Shown here piece by piece: positions 36,082-44,627 of a stretch of 64,000 nucleotides of DNA. Position numbers and translations under genes: made by a program. Position 1 is the first letter of the stretch, and each line of letters opens with the position of its first letter. The stretch is from Comamonadaceae bacterium (lineage in GTDB: Bacteria; Pseudomonadota; Gammaproteobacteria; Burkholderiales; Burkholderiaceae_C), in the NCBI GenBank assembly GCA_947445115.1, contig CANFCG010000003.1, positions 1-64,000 of the forward strand, in the 5' to 3' direction. A model generated the notes under the pieces. The model was not told where the DNA came from. It was given only the letters and a program-made list of their open reading frames with translations, and did no database searches.

Positions 36082-37002
36082 TTATTTCTTTTGATAGTCT
36101 TCGTTTGGCTTGTCAGACAAGTTTGCCCAGGCTGCTTTGGTTTCAGCGGTCAAAGCCATATTGACATTCACGTTTTTAGGTGGAATAGGTTTGGTAAACC
36201 ATTTGTCATAAATTTTTTGCATTTCGCCAGACTTAACGAGTTCGGCAATGGTGCTGTCGCCCATTTTTTTAAGCCAAGGATCGTCTTTTCGAACCATAAT
36301 GCCAATCGGCTCAATGCTCAGCACTTCACCCACGATTTTGAAATCGGCTGGGTTCTTGGAGTTCATGATGTTGCCAATCAAAATGGTGGCATCCATCACA
36401 AACGCATCGGCGCGGTCAGAGTCAAGCAACAAGAAGCTATCGGCGTGATCTTTGCCAAAGATTTCTTTGAAGTCAACGCCAGTCGCACGCTCATTCTTAC
36501 GTAGCAATTGGACAGACGTCGTACCTGTCGTGGTGGCTACATTTTTCCCATTCAATTGAGCGATGGCAGTAATGCTCGATTTGGCTTTGACCGCAATACG
36601 CACCTGCTCCATATAAACTGTAGAGAGGAACGAGACATCTTTCTGACGTGTGGCGTTATTGGTTGTCGAACCGCATTCGATGTCAACCGTACCGTTTTGC
36701 ACCAATGGCAGACGGTTTTGCGAAGTGACTAATTGATATTTGGTTTCCAATTTTTTGCCAGCAGCTTTCTCAACAGCGGCGATGATACGTTGACAGATTT
36801 CAACGTGATAGCCCGCAAATTTACCATCGCCTAATGTGTAGGACAGTGCGCCAGAAGAGTCGCGCACACCCATGGTGATGACGCCTGTGGATTTCGCTTT
36901 TGCGAGTGTGTCGTTAGCTTGAGCATGAACAATGCTGGTGCTAAGACCTGCAATCAAGGCTGCGCCTAATACGAGTGACATGATGGGATTGAGTTTTTTC
37001 AT
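36082..37002 (-). CDS. gltI: Glutamate/aspartate periplasmic binding protein GltI
   Basis: A 306-residue extracytoplasmic binding protein of family 3. The signal peptide MKKLNPIMSLVLGAALIAGL ends near VHAQ. Mature motifs are GVITMGVRDSSGALSYTLGD, GYHVEICQRIIAAVE, NGTVDIECGSTTNNATRQK and DSDRADAFVMDATIL. The GSTTNN segment is typical of GltI and relatives. It is first in the operon; its AGGAAG ribosome site lies within the 12-bp palindrome TTCCTATAGGAA (37011-37022). Confidence 0.95.
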   Translation of the reverse strand: MKKLNPIMSLVLGAALIAGLSTSIVHAQANDTLAKAKSTGVITMGVRDSSGALSYTLGDGKFAGYHVEICQRIIAAVEKAAGKKLETKYQLVTSQNRLPLVQNGTVDIECGSTTNNATRQKDVSFLSTVYMEQVRIAVKAKSSITAIAQLNGKNVATTTGTTSVQLLRKNERATGVDFKEIFGKDHADSFLLLDSDRADAFVMDATILIGNIMNSKNPADFKIVGEVLSIEPIGIMVRKDDPWLKKMGDSTIAELVKSGEMQKIYDKWFTKPIPPKNVNVNMALTAETKAAWANLSDKPNEDYQKK

Positions 37003-37087
37003 CTTCGAACTTCCTATAGGAAACAAAAAAATTATTCTATGTAACAACCATAAACCTTGTTTGAGTGGAAACCCCTAGGGATAAAGC

Positions 37088-37093
37088 TATAAT
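37088..37093 (+). promoter_or_regulatory. Probable -10 box of the tRNA-Val promoter
   Basis: A consensus TATAAT lies 10 bp before the mature tRNA 5' end. No clear -35 box was found at 16-18 bp upstream, so only the -10 element is claimed. Confidence 0.5.
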
Positions 37094-37103
37094 TTAAACC
37101 TTG

Positions 37104-37178
37104 GGGTGATTAGCTCAGGGGTAGAGCACTGCATTCACACTGCAGGGGTCGCAAGTTCGAAACTTGCATTACCCACCA
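37104..37178 (+). tRNA. tRNA-Val (anticodon CAC)
   Basis: A full cloverleaf of 75 nt including encoded CCA. The acceptor stem is GGGTGAT paired with ATTACCC (one G-T), the D-stem GCTC/GAGC, the anticodon stem CTGCA/TGCAG around loop TTCACAC, and the T-loop GTTCGAA. The anticodon CAC reads GUG valine codons. Confidence 0.96.
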
Positions 37179-37184
37179 AATTCA

Positions 37185-37216
37185 ACGCCGCTTCTTCAAT
37201 AAGGGGCGGCGTTTTT
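37185..37216 (+). terminator. Rho-independent terminator of tRNA-Val
   Basis: A stem of ACGCCGC pairing with GCGGCGT, with a 14-nt loop, directly followed by a five-T run. It lies 7 nt after the tRNA end. Confidence 0.85.
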
Positions 37217-37253
37217 AGTTTCAAGCTCAGCTTTTATCGAGGATGTCTCGCTT

Positions 37254-38246
37254 TTGAATGCACTACTCACCCTGTCATTGCTGTTGCTGGTGTCATCTGT
37301 TCGATTGGTTGCTCTCGCACAAACTCCTGTAGCTCCCCAGATTGCGCCCCCCATTTTCGTACTTAACTCGCTGGATGCAACCGTCAACGTGATTGACCCT
37401 AAGACGTGGCGGGTGACTAAAAAAATTGACACAGGCAAGGAGCCGCACCATTTTTATTTGAGTCCTGATGAAAAGTCACTGATCGTGGCTAATGCAGCCG
37501 CAGATTCGCTGACATTTTTGGACCCGCGTACCGCTCAAGTGCAAAGGGTTGTCAGAGGTATTCGTGATCCTTATCATTTGCGGTTTTCGCCTGATATGAG
37601 GTGGTTCGTGACTGCAGGCAATCGCCTCAATCATGTTGATTTATATGAGTGGAAAAACGATGCTCCCGTACTAAAAAAACGTATTCTTACGGGCAAGACG
37701 CCGAGTCATTTTTGGATTAACACCAAAAGCACGACTCTTTACGCCACGATGCAAGACAGCGATGAGTTGGTGGCGATTGATTTGGTAACACAAACGCTGA
37801 TCTGGCGTATTAAAACAGGAAAGATGCCCGCCGATATTTACGGCCTTGTCGACGATAAAACTTTGCTGGTTGGCCTGACGGGCAGCGACGGTGTTCAGGT
37901 GTTTGATGTTAGCGGTGCTGTACCAAAACTCATGCAAAAAATCCTGACAGGCAAAGGCGCACACGCCTTCCGCTCTGCGGGGGATAAAAGGCATGTTTAT
38001 TTGAGTAACCGTATTGCCAACACCGTTAGCAAGATTGATCTGACCACGCTTAAAGTCGTGGCGACTTACCCGGGCGGCAGCGGCGCAGACTGTATGGAAG
38101 TCATGGGTAATAGGCTCTTGGTGACTTCGCGCTGGGAGAAAAAGTTGACGGTAATTGATTTGATGACTGGGAAAATTGAGCGCCAAATCCCTGTTGGCAA
38201 GTCTCCGCATGGCGTGTGGACACTCGACCATGCGCCTCGGGATTAA
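37254..38246 (+). CDS. Secreted YVTN-type beta-propeller protein
   Basis: A 330-residue protein starting at TTG (no upstream ATG in frame) with a signal peptide, LLTLSLLLLVSSVRLVALAQ. Repeated blades include FVLNSLDATVNVIDPKTWRV, SLIVANAAADSLTFLDPRTA and VYLSNRIANTVSKIDLTTLK, the lactonase/YVTN propeller pattern. It is likely periplasmic and binds something unknown. The last 17 bp overlap the NodB-type deacetylase gene, so the two are probably co-expressed. Confidence 0.85.
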   Translation: MNALLTLSLLLLVSSVRLVALAQTPVAPQIAPPIFVLNSLDATVNVIDPKTWRVTKKIDTGKEPHHFYLSPDEKSLIVANAAADSLTFLDPRTAQVQRVVRGIRDPYHLRFSPDMRWFVTAGNRLNHVDLYEWKNDAPVLKKRILTGKTPSHFWINTKSTTLYATMQDSDELVAIDLVTQTLIWRIKTGKMPADIYGLVDDKTLLVGLTGSDGVQVFDVSGAVPKLMQKILTGKGAHAFRSAGDKRHVYLSNRIANTVSKIDLTTLKVVATYPGGSGADCMEVMGNRLLVTSRWEKKLTVIDLMTGKIERQIPVGKSPHGVWTLDHAPRD

Positions 38247-39000
38247 GTCGGCTAATCGCTTTATCTCCTTGCTGCTAGCGGCTGGGTCTATAACGGCGAC
38301 CGAGGCAGCTACTTGTGTCAAACCTGTCTATCTCACCTTCGATACAGGCCACATGGCAGTTGCACCTTTAGTTGCCGAGGTACTGCAAAGACATGATGTT
38401 CGCGCTACGTTCTTTTTGGCGAACGAAAAAACAAAGACCGAGGGCACATCGCTAGATGATGTGTGGAAACCTTGGTGGCAAGCCCGCGCCAAGGAGGGGC
38501 ATGCCTTTGGTTCGCATACCTTCGATCACGTGTACTGGCTGGCGGATACTGCACGAGGCTTTCGCGTTAAAGCCTCGTCTGGTGCGGCCTCCGGCCAAGT
38601 GTTTGATTGGACGGCGCAGCAGTATTGCGCCGATGCAAGGCGCACTGGTGAGCGTTTTCGGGAGATGACCGGGAAAAATTTGTCAACCAAAGGTGGGCAA
38701 ATTTTGTTTCGAGCGCCCGGTGGGAAGACTTCGCCCAAGCTTTTGCAAACGCTTCGCAGTTGTGGCTTTGAGCACACTGGTTGGAGTGCGGCAGGCTTTT
38801 TGGGTGATGAGTTACCTAGCGATAAATATCCGAACGCCGCCTTGCTGGATAAGGCTTTGCGCAATATCCAAAGCGGTGATATTTTGATGGCACATTTGGG
38901 GATTTGGTCGCGCCAAGATCCGTGGGTACCTGCTGTGTTAGATCCCCTGATCGAGGGGTTGAAAGCGCGTGGGTTTTGTTTTAAAACACTGGCAGAGTAA
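38230..39000 (+). CDS. Polysaccharide deacetylase (NodB/CE4 family)
   Basis: A 256-residue protein with an N-terminal hydrophobic leader (ANRFISLLLAAGSITATEA). CE4 motifs are YLTFDTGHM (motif 1; the second Asp of the common TFDDG is Thr), SHTFDH (motif 2 with both His ligands) and LFRAPGGKTS (motif 3). It probably removes acetyl groups from a periplasmic glycan or a related N-acyl group. ATG 38230 is chosen because it begins the leader; it overlaps the propeller gene. Confidence 0.87.
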   Translation: MRLGIKSANRFISLLLAAGSITATEAATCVKPVYLTFDTGHMAVAPLVAEVLQRHDVRATFFLANEKTKTEGTSLDDVWKPWWQARAKEGHAFGSHTFDHVYWLADTARGFRVKASSGAASGQVFDWTAQQYCADARRTGERFREMTGKNLSTKGGQILFRAPGGKTSPKLLQTLRSCGFEHTGWSAAGFLGDELPSDKYPNAALLDKALRNIQSGDILMAHLGIWSRQDPWVPAVLDPLIEGLKARGFCFKTLAE

Positions 39001-39015
39001 ATCTAAAAACAACGC

Positions 39016-39927
39016 ATGGTTGATCTACAGCAAATCCTTTTTGAGCATATCTTTCAGCCCGCCATGCTGGCGCTCGACCTAGGCAATTACGTGGAAGATG
39101 GCTATGGCGCGGCGGCTTGGTTTTTGTGGGGATGCTTGGAAATTGTCGTCATTGCCTGCGTCATAGTGCCGCTGCAATATTGGCGGCCCGTGGAGGCTGT
39201 GACGGACACTGAAACCATACGCGTGGACATGGTTTACACCTTCATCCACCGACTGGGATTGTTTCGTTTGCTTATGTTCTTGACGCTGGATCCCTTGCTG
39301 GATCAGGCCTTCGGCGAATTACGCTCAGGCAGTCTTGATATGGGTACGTTCCACCTCGATCAAATTTGGCCTAGTCTTACGGACTATTCAATCGCATCCT
39401 TTTTTATTTATTTGATTGCACTAGATTTTGTGGGCTATTGGATTCATCGCGCCCAGCATGGATTATCTGGTTGGTGGGCGCTGCACAGCTTGCATCATGC
39501 GCAGCGGCAAATGACATGCTGGAGCGATAACCGCAATCACCTCTTGGACGACATCATCCGAGACGTGCTGCTAGTTTGCATCGCGTTTTTAATTGGCGTG
39601 AGCCCTAGCCAGTTTGTACTGATTGTGGTGCTGACGCAATTATCCGAGAGCTTGCAGCATGCCAATGTCCGCTTGTCTTTTGGGCACATCGGCGAGCGGC
39701 TCTGGGTAAGCCCGAGGTTTCATCGCCTGCATCACAGCGTCTCGCATGGTTTTGGTCATAACTTTGGCGTGCTGCTTCCCGTTTGGGATATGCTGTTTGG
39801 GACCGTAAATTTTGAAGATCGGTATGAGCCCACAGGCGTCGACGTTTTGAGTACAAATAGTATTGATTACGGACGTGGTTTTTGGGTGCAGCAGTGGCTA
39901 GGTCTAAAAAGAATGGTGCGTGCATGA
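39016..39927 (+). CDS. Sterol desaturase/fatty acid hydroxylase-family membrane protein
   Basis: A 303-residue integral membrane diiron protein. The histidine boxes are complete: GYWIHRAQH, HSLHHAQRQM and FHRLHHSVSHGFGHNFG. Hydrophobic segments lie near residues 35-55, 75-95, 120-140 and 185-215. Family members hydroxylate or desaturate lipids; the substrate is unknown. It overlaps the EamA gene by 4 bp. Confidence 0.88.
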   Translation: MVDLQQILFEHIFQPAMLALDLGNYVEDGYGAAAWFLWGCLEIVVIACVIVPLQYWRPVEAVTDTETIRVDMVYTFIHRLGLFRLLMFLTLDPLLDQAFGELRSGSLDMGTFHLDQIWPSLTDYSIASFFIYLIALDFVGYWIHRAQHGLSGWWALHSLHHAQRQMTCWSDNRNHLLDDIIRDVLLVCIAFLIGVSPSQFVLIVVLTQLSESLQHANVRLSFGHIGERLWVSPRFHRLHHSVSHGFGHNFGVLLPVWDMLFGTVNFEDRYEPTGVDVLSTNSIDYGRGFWVQQWLGLKRMVRA

Positions 39928-40850
39928 TGCATTTAGATAAGCGGACGGTGTGGGGCATCGCGTATGTCATCATGGCGGCTGCCTCTTTTGCGACGCTAGA
40001 CACGGCGACCAAATTTGTCAGCGGTGAGGTGACTTTTGCCGTGGTGATGTGGTTTCGCTTTGGGTTTCAGATTTTGACCACGGGGGTTTGGCTGAAGCAA
40101 CAGCAGGGTTCGATTGCGCTCACATCTAACGCTAAGGGTTTGCAAATTTATCGTGGCATTTTGCTGACACTATCTAGTGCGTTGGCGTTTTTTAGTTTAA
40201 AGCTAATCCCCGTAGCCGACTTCACATCCATCATGATGCTTACGCCGCTACTCATGACGGTTGTGGCCGCTATTGCAATGGCAGAAAAGGTCTCCCCGTT
40301 GCGTTGGTTTTTTGTGCTGCTTGGCTTTGTTGGTGCGCTTGTTGTCATTCGTCCAGGTCATGACGAATTTACCTGGGGGTCGCTCCTTCCACTGCTGCTG
40401 GTCGTCACAAGCACGGGGTTCCAGTTGCTGACTTATCGATTGGCTAAATTAGATGATGCCGTGACAACCCATTGGTATACGGGCTGGATTGGTTTTGTCC
40501 TTGCGACTTGCGCGCTCCCTTTTGTGATTCAAAGCAGCGGGCAAGCTTGGGTCGATGCGGCTATGAGTGGGTGGAACGTGATAGGCTGGCTGGTGTTGAT
40601 TGCCGTTTTTGCAACGCTGGGTCACGGCCTGTTAATTTTGGGCTACGCTAGAGCACCTGTTGCGGTTCTCACGCCTTATCTGTACGCGCAAATTCCATTT
40701 GCGGTGTTTGGTGGTTGGCTGGTGTTCGCGCACAAACTCGATAGTTGGGCCGCGCTTGGTATTGGCATCATTGCAGCCAGCGGCGTGCTTGGGACTTGGG
40801 TCGCCGCGCGTGAGCGGCATACTGATCTGCGTGTCATTTTGGATAACTAG
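39924..40850 (+). CDS. EamA-family (DMT) transporter
   Basis: A 308-residue membrane protein with ten predicted helices in two EamA repeats. Examples are WGIAYVIMAAASFATLDTAT with FRFGFQILTTGVW in the first repeat and GHGLLILGYARAPVAVLTPY in the second. Members export metabolites such as amino acids; the specificity is unknown. The ATG at 39924 is coupled to the upstream stop. Confidence 0.9.
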   Translation: MMHLDKRTVWGIAYVIMAAASFATLDTATKFVSGEVTFAVVMWFRFGFQILTTGVWLKQQQGSIALTSNAKGLQIYRGILLTLSSALAFFSLKLIPVADFTSIMMLTPLLMTVVAAIAMAEKVSPLRWFFVLLGFVGALVVIRPGHDEFTWGSLLPLLLVVTSTGFQLLTYRLAKLDDAVTTHWYTGWIGFVLATCALPFVIQSSGQAWVDAAMSGWNVIGWLVLIAVFATLGHGLLILGYARAPVAVLTPYLYAQIPFAVFGGWLVFAHKLDSWAALGIGIIAASGVLGTWVAARERHTDLRVILDN

Positions 40851-40852
40851 CT

Positions 40853-41725
40853 ATGAAACTTTTACTCGACTCGTTTTGGCGTGCTGCCATGTATTGTTTG
40901 CATCCTCGGGTGATGATGCTCTCGCTGCTGCCGCTACTTTTGCTAACGCTTGTCGGCGGCATGCTGGGCTATTTTTTTTGGAGCGATGCCGTCGAGGCCG
41001 TCCGCTTGTGGCTAGAGAGCTCAGGATTTTTCAGCACGATTCTTGATTGGTTTACCCGCTTTGGATTGCAAGGTTTTCGCGCGGCAGTTGCGCCTATCGT
41101 GGTGATTGCTGTAGCAACGCCAGTGCTAATTTTGGTGGTTATGCTGATGGTTGCCTTGATGATGACACCAGCTTTGATTAAGCTTGTTTCGCAGCGGCGT
41201 TTTGCTTTGCTTGCTACGGCAGACATTACTCCTTTTACATTTATGCGTAACTTAGCGTGGTCGCTAGGTTCAACGCTGCTGGCGGGCGCGCTACTTGTGC
41301 TCTCGATGCCACTGTGGTTGATTCCGCCACTTATTATGATTTTCCCGCCGCTGATTTGGGGTTGGCTGACCTACCGCGTGATGAGCTTCGATGCACTGTC
41401 CAGTCACGCCAGTACGGACGAGCGGCGAGCCGTCATGAAGCAGCATCGCTCAAACCTTTTATTGATGGGCGTTATAGCGGGATTTCTGGGTGCGATGCCA
41501 TCTTTGATATGGGCATTTGGCGCAATGGCTGCCGTGTTCGCTGTGATTCTTTTGCCCGTTATGTTGTGGCTCTACACACTGATCTTTGCGTTTTCATCGC
41601 TGTGGTTCATTCACTATTGCTTGGCGGCACTCGAACAACATCGCGCAGCCCAAACAGCAGCGGCTGTCATTCCCGCGCAGGCGGGAATTCATAGCGAACA
41701 ATTAAAGGAAATTGAACATGCCTAA
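40853..41725 (+). CDS. EI24/CysZ-like membrane protein with repeat-encoded C-terminus
   Basis: A 290-residue membrane protein with an N-terminal LLLDSFWRAAMYCLHPRVMM and several long hydrophobic helices (about 22-42, 80-105, 140-175, 205-250), matching the EI24 domain family. CysZ members transport sulfate, but the assignment here is only to family. Residues 272-280 read VIPAQAGIH, the translation of the dispersed palindrome, so the native C-terminus was probably near residue 270. The 3' end overlaps the next gene by 8 bp. Confidence 0.85.
   Translation: MKLLLDSFWRAAMYCLHPRVMMLSLLPLLLLTLVGGMLGYFFWSDAVEAVRLWLESSGFFSTILDWFTRFGLQGFRAAVAPIVVIAVATPVLILVVMLMVALMMTPALIKLVSQRRFALLATADITPFTFMRNLAWSLGSTLLAGALLVLSMPLWLIPPLIMIFPPLIWGWLTYRVMSFDALSSHASTDERRAVMKQHRSNLLLMGVIAGFLGAMPSLIWAFGAMAAVFAVILLPVMLWLYTLIFAFSSLWFIHYCLAALEQHRAAQTAAAVIPAQAGIHSEQLKEIEHA
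41666..41690. repeat. 25-bp dispersed palindromic repeat, copy 5 (3' end of EI24 gene)
   Basis: Arms ATTCCCGC and GCGGGAAT with loop GCAG. It is in frame, encoding VIPAQAGIH, close to the C-terminus of the EI24-like protein. Confidence 0.9.
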
Positions 41726-42536
41726 GTTCGGCCTCATCATCATTGGTGACGAAATTTTGTCTGGCAAGCGTGCCGATAAACACATGAGTAAAGTCATCGA
41801 AATTCTTGCCAGTCGTGGCCTGGAGCTTAGCTACGCCAATTACGTGGGGGATGATCCTGTGCGTATCACGGCGGCTCTCAAAGTTGCATTCGAGTCGGGC
41901 GATGTGGTGTTTTCAACTGGCGGCATCGGTGCCACGCCAGATGACCACACGCGGCAATGCGCGGCCAAAGCGCTTGGGCGTGAGCTCACGCTCCATCCAC
42001 AAGGTGCGGACTTGATCCGTGAGCGAATGCAAGACACGGCTCGCGAAAGCGGTGTGTCTTACGAGCCTGAGCGAGACGACAACAAACATCGGCTCAATAT
42101 GGCGGTGTTTCCTGCTGGAGCAGAGCTAATTCCGAATCCATACAACAAAATTGCGGGCTTTAGTGTCGCAAGTGATAAAGGCGCAGGCGCTGGTGTTTAC
42201 TTCGTCCCAGGCTTTCCTGTGATGGCTTGGCCGATGATGGAGTGGGTGCTGGATACGCATTACGCGCAGCATTTCAATCAATCCCCGAGCGCTGAGTGGT
42301 CGGTCATTGTGCAAGGCTCGATGGAAGCTACCCTTACGCCGCTCATGGAACAACTTGAAGCTGACTTTGTGGGCATCAAAGTGTTTAGTTTGCCCAGTGT
42401 TGACAGTCCCAAATATGGGCGGCACATTGAGCTGGGCGTGAAGGGCGAGCCTGAATTGGTGAAAAAAGCCTATCCCTTGATGGTTGCAGGCTTGGGATTA
42501 TTGAAAGCAACCCTTCTTGATGAGCTAAAAAGGTGA
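41718..42536 (+). CDS. Molybdopterin-binding-domain protein (CinA N-terminal/MoaB-like)
   Basis: A 272-residue protein. Residues 1-170 carry the MoCF-binding fold: FGLIIIGDEILSGKRADKHM at the start, DVVFSTGGIGATPDDHTRQC with the GGIG loop, and YFVPGFPVMAWPM. The remaining residues resemble the middle domain of CinA, but the CinA amidohydrolase domain is absent. The function of this stand-alone form is unclear. The ATG at 41718 has AAGGAA at good spacing. Confidence 0.87.
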   Translation: MPKFGLIIIGDEILSGKRADKHMSKVIEILASRGLELSYANYVGDDPVRITAALKVAFESGDVVFSTGGIGATPDDHTRQCAAKALGRELTLHPQGADLIRERMQDTARESGVSYEPERDDNKHRLNMAVFPAGAELIPNPYNKIAGFSVASDKGAGAGVYFVPGFPVMAWPMMEWVLDTHYAQHFNQSPSAEWSVIVQGSMEATLTPLMEQLEADFVGIKVFSLPSVDSPKYGRHIELGVKGEPELVKKAYPLMVAGLGLLKATLLDELKR

Positions 42537-42552
42537 AAAAGTCGCCATTCAT

Positions 42553-42569
42553 TGCACCACTCCAGTGCT
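42553..42569. promoter_or_regulatory. NtrC-type enhancer site upstream of glnA
   Basis: TGCACCACTCCAGTGCT has the GCAC-N7-GTGC core of NtrC sites. It lies about 85 bp upstream of the sigma-54 -24 element, the normal enhancer distance. Confidence 0.65.
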
Positions 42570-42629
42570 CGCATTGTAAAATTCAACTCCTAAATCTCAC
42601 TAGAATCAATACTTTTGTAGCGTTTAGAT

Positions 42630-42646
42630 GCGATCGACTCGATCGC
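42630..42646. promoter_or_regulatory. Palindromic operator-like site before the glnA promoter
   Basis: GCGATCGACTCGATCGC is a perfect 7-bp inverted repeat with a 3-nt spacer, ending 6 bp before the -24 box. It does not match the NtrC consensus. The binding factor is unknown. Confidence 0.4.
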
Positions 42647-42652
42647 TAGACG

Positions 42653-42668
42653 TGGCACAAAATTTGCA
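42653..42668 (+). promoter_or_regulatory. Sigma-54 (RpoN) promoter of glnA
   Basis: TGGCACAAAATTTGCA matches the -24/-12 consensus TGGCAC-N5-TTGCA fully, with GG and GC separated by 10 bp. It lies 45 bp before the glnA ATG, with a GGAG ribosome site at 42703. Confidence 0.9.
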
Positions 42669-42713
42669 TTCACCCTACTTGTAACTTTTTATTTTTTAAC
42701 TTGGAGTAAGCAT

Positions 42714-44129
42714 ATGACTAAGACCGTCGCAGACGTGATGAAGATGGTGAAAGACAACGACGTTAAGTTTGTTGATTTCCGTTTTACAGATACCCGTGGC
42801 AAAGAGCAGCACGTGACCGTGCCTGTGTCGCATTTTGACGAAGATAAATTCACGTCGGGTCATGCGTTTGACGGGTCTTCTATTGCTGGTTGGAAAGGCA
42901 TTGAAGCCTCGGACATGCAATTGATGCCTGATGCCAATACCGCCAACATTGATCCGTTCTTTGAAGAGCCAACTTTGTTCATGAGCTGCGACGTGGTTGA
43001 GCCTGCTGATGGCGTAGCCTATGACCGCGATCCACGCTCGATCGCCAAGCGTGCCGAGGCTTACCTCAAAGAAACAGGTATTGGCGACACAGCCTTCTTT
43101 GGTCCTGAGCCAGAGTTTTTCGTCTTTGACGATGTGCGTTGGAATACCGACCAATCGGGTACGTTCTTCAAGATCAACGAATACGAAGCACCGTGGAACA
43201 CAGGCGCCAAGATTGACGGCGGCAACAAAGGCCACCGTCCAACGGTCAAGGGCGGCTACTTCCCAGTGCCACCTGTCGACAGCATGCACGACATGCGCGG
43301 CGAAATGTCCTTGATTCTCGAATCTCTCGGCATCCCCGTTGAGGTGCACCACCACGAAGTGGCTGGACCTGGTCAAAATGAACTCGGCACACGTTTCTCC
43401 ACCTTGGTGCAGCGCGCCGATTGGTGCCAAACGCTCAAATACGTGGTGCAAAACGTGGCTAATTCCTACGGCAAAACTGCGACTTTCATGCCAAAACCTA
43501 TCGTTGGTGACAACGGCTCAGGTATGCACGTTCATCAATCGATTGCTAAAGACGGCAAAAATCTGTTTGCTGGCGACGGCTATGCAGGCTTGTCGGAAAT
43601 GGCATTGTTCTACATTGGTGGCATCATCAAGCACGCACGCGCTTTGAATGCAATCACGAACCCAGGCACCAACAGCTACAAGCGTTTGGTTCCAGGCTAT
43701 GAAGCGCCGGTGAAGTTGGCCTACAGCTCGCGCAACCGCTCTGCATCGATTCGTATTCCATTCGTGGCCAATCCACGTGGTCGCCGTATCGAGGCACGTT
43801 TCCCAGATCCATTGATGAACCCGTACTTGGGCTTCTCGGCCATGCTGCTCGCAGGTCTTGACGGTATCCAAAACAAGATCCATCCGGGCGAAGCGGCTAC
43901 TAAAGATTTGTACCACCTGCCACCAGAAGAAGACAAATTGGTGCCAACCGTTTGCCACAGCTTAGATCAAGCCCTTGACTGCTTGAACGCAGATCGCGGT
44001 TTCTTGACGAAGAGCGGTGTGTTTACCGACAGCATGCTAGATGCTTACATTGAGCTCAAGATGCAAGAAGTCACGCGTTTGCGTATGGCAACTCATCCGA
44101 TTGAGTTTGACATGTACTACTCACTGTAA
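42714..44129 (+). CDS. glnA: Glutamine synthetase, type I
   Basis: Makes glutamine from glutamate, ammonia and ATP. The 471-residue subunit of the dodecamer has [17 protein letters not shown], the metal-site [28 protein letters not shown], the ATP loop [16 protein letters not shown] and the glutamate-binding NRSASIRIP. The adenylylation Tyr lies in [10 protein letters not shown], so GlnE control is expected. Expression is by the upstream sigma-54 promoter and NtrC site. A terminator lies just after its stop. Confidence 0.98.
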   Translation: MTKTVADVMKMVKDNDVKFVDFRFTDTRGKEQHVTVPVSHFDEDKFTSGHAFDGSSIAGWKGIEASDMQLMPDANTANIDPFFEEPTLFMSCDVVEPADGVAYDRDPRSIAKRAEAYLKETGIGDTAFFGPEPEFFVFDDVRWNTDQSGTFFKINEYEAPWNTGAKIDGGNKGHRPTVKGGYFPVPPVDSMHDMRGEMSLILESLGIPVEVHHHEVAGPGQNELGTRFSTLVQRADWCQTLKYVVQNVANSYGKTATFMPKPIVGDNGSGMHVHQSIAKDGKNLFAGDGYAGLSEMALFYIGGIIKHARALNAITNPGTNSYKRLVPGYEAPVKLAYSSRNRSASIRIPFVANPRGRRIEARFPDPLMNPYLGFSAMLLAGLDGIQNKIHPGEAATKDLYHLPPEEDKLVPTVCHSLDQALDCLNADRGFLTKSGVFTDSMLDAYIELKMQEVTRLRMATHPIEFDMYYSL

Positions 44130-44141
44130 ACAGGTGATCGC

Positions 44142-44627
44142 ATGATGCAAAAAAGGGCAACTTCGGTTGCCTTTTTCTTTCTAGGTATCTTTGCGCTAGG
44201 CCATGCTGGTATTGTCCTAGCGCAAGAGGCGGTGTATCGCTGTGGCCATACGATTACGAATGATGTTACGCAAGCTAAGCGCGAGAAATGCCAGCTTTTA
44301 GAGAGCGGTGCGGTGGTGACGATTCCCTCGCAGCAAAAAGCCATAGCGGTTACGCAAAACCGAAACACAAGCTTAAATAGATCGAGCTCACTAAAACCAA
44401 AGCTAGCCACGTCTGCGCGTTCGACTGAGCAACAAATCCGTGACATTGACTCCAAAGTCATCATCGAGTCTGAACTTAAAAAGACCGAGGCGCAGTTAGT
44501 TGACTTACGCAAACAATACGCAGCGCTATCGCAGGCGCAAGACATGGATCGTAAGCTTGCAGTGAAGCAGCAAATCGGACGAGCCGAGGCGGATATGGTC
44601 AGCCTCAAGCGGGAGTTGCGACGATGA
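44142..44627 (+). CDS. Small secreted coiled-coil protein between glnA and glnL
   Basis: A 161-residue protein of no recognised function. It has a signal peptide (about residues 1-28, RATSVAFFFLGIFALGHAG...LAQ), a short region with two Cys (VYRCGHTITND and KREKCQLL) resembling DUF4124-type domains, a Ser/Asn-rich linker and a C-terminal coiled coil (about 95-160, heptads in KTEAQLVDLRKQYAALSQAQ). Its first codons include the glnA terminator hairpin. An AGGTG ribosome site lies 6 nt before the ATG. It overlaps glnL by 4 bp, so it is probably translated with the sensor kinase. Confidence 0.75.
   Translation: MMQKRATSVAFFFLGIFALGHAGIVLAQEAVYRCGHTITNDVTQAKREKCQLLESGAVVTIPSQQKAIAVTQNRNTSLNRSSSLKPKLATSARSTEQQIRDIDSKVIIESELKKTEAQLVDLRKQYAALSQAQDMDRKLAVKQQIGRAEADMVSLKRELRR
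44151..44176 (+). terminator. Terminator of glnA, inside the next gene
   Basis: GGCAAC and GTTGCC form a perfect stem closed by a TTCG tetraloop, extended by an A-run/T-run and followed by TTTTTC. It begins 22 nt after the glnA stop and lies wholly within codons 4-12 of the following open reading frame. Confidence 0.8.

Noticed and set aside
42696-43451. A 251-codon open frame antisense to glnA
   Set aside because: It lies wholly opposite a highly conserved gene, has no recognisable domain, and long antisense frames are expected from the codon use of this DNA.
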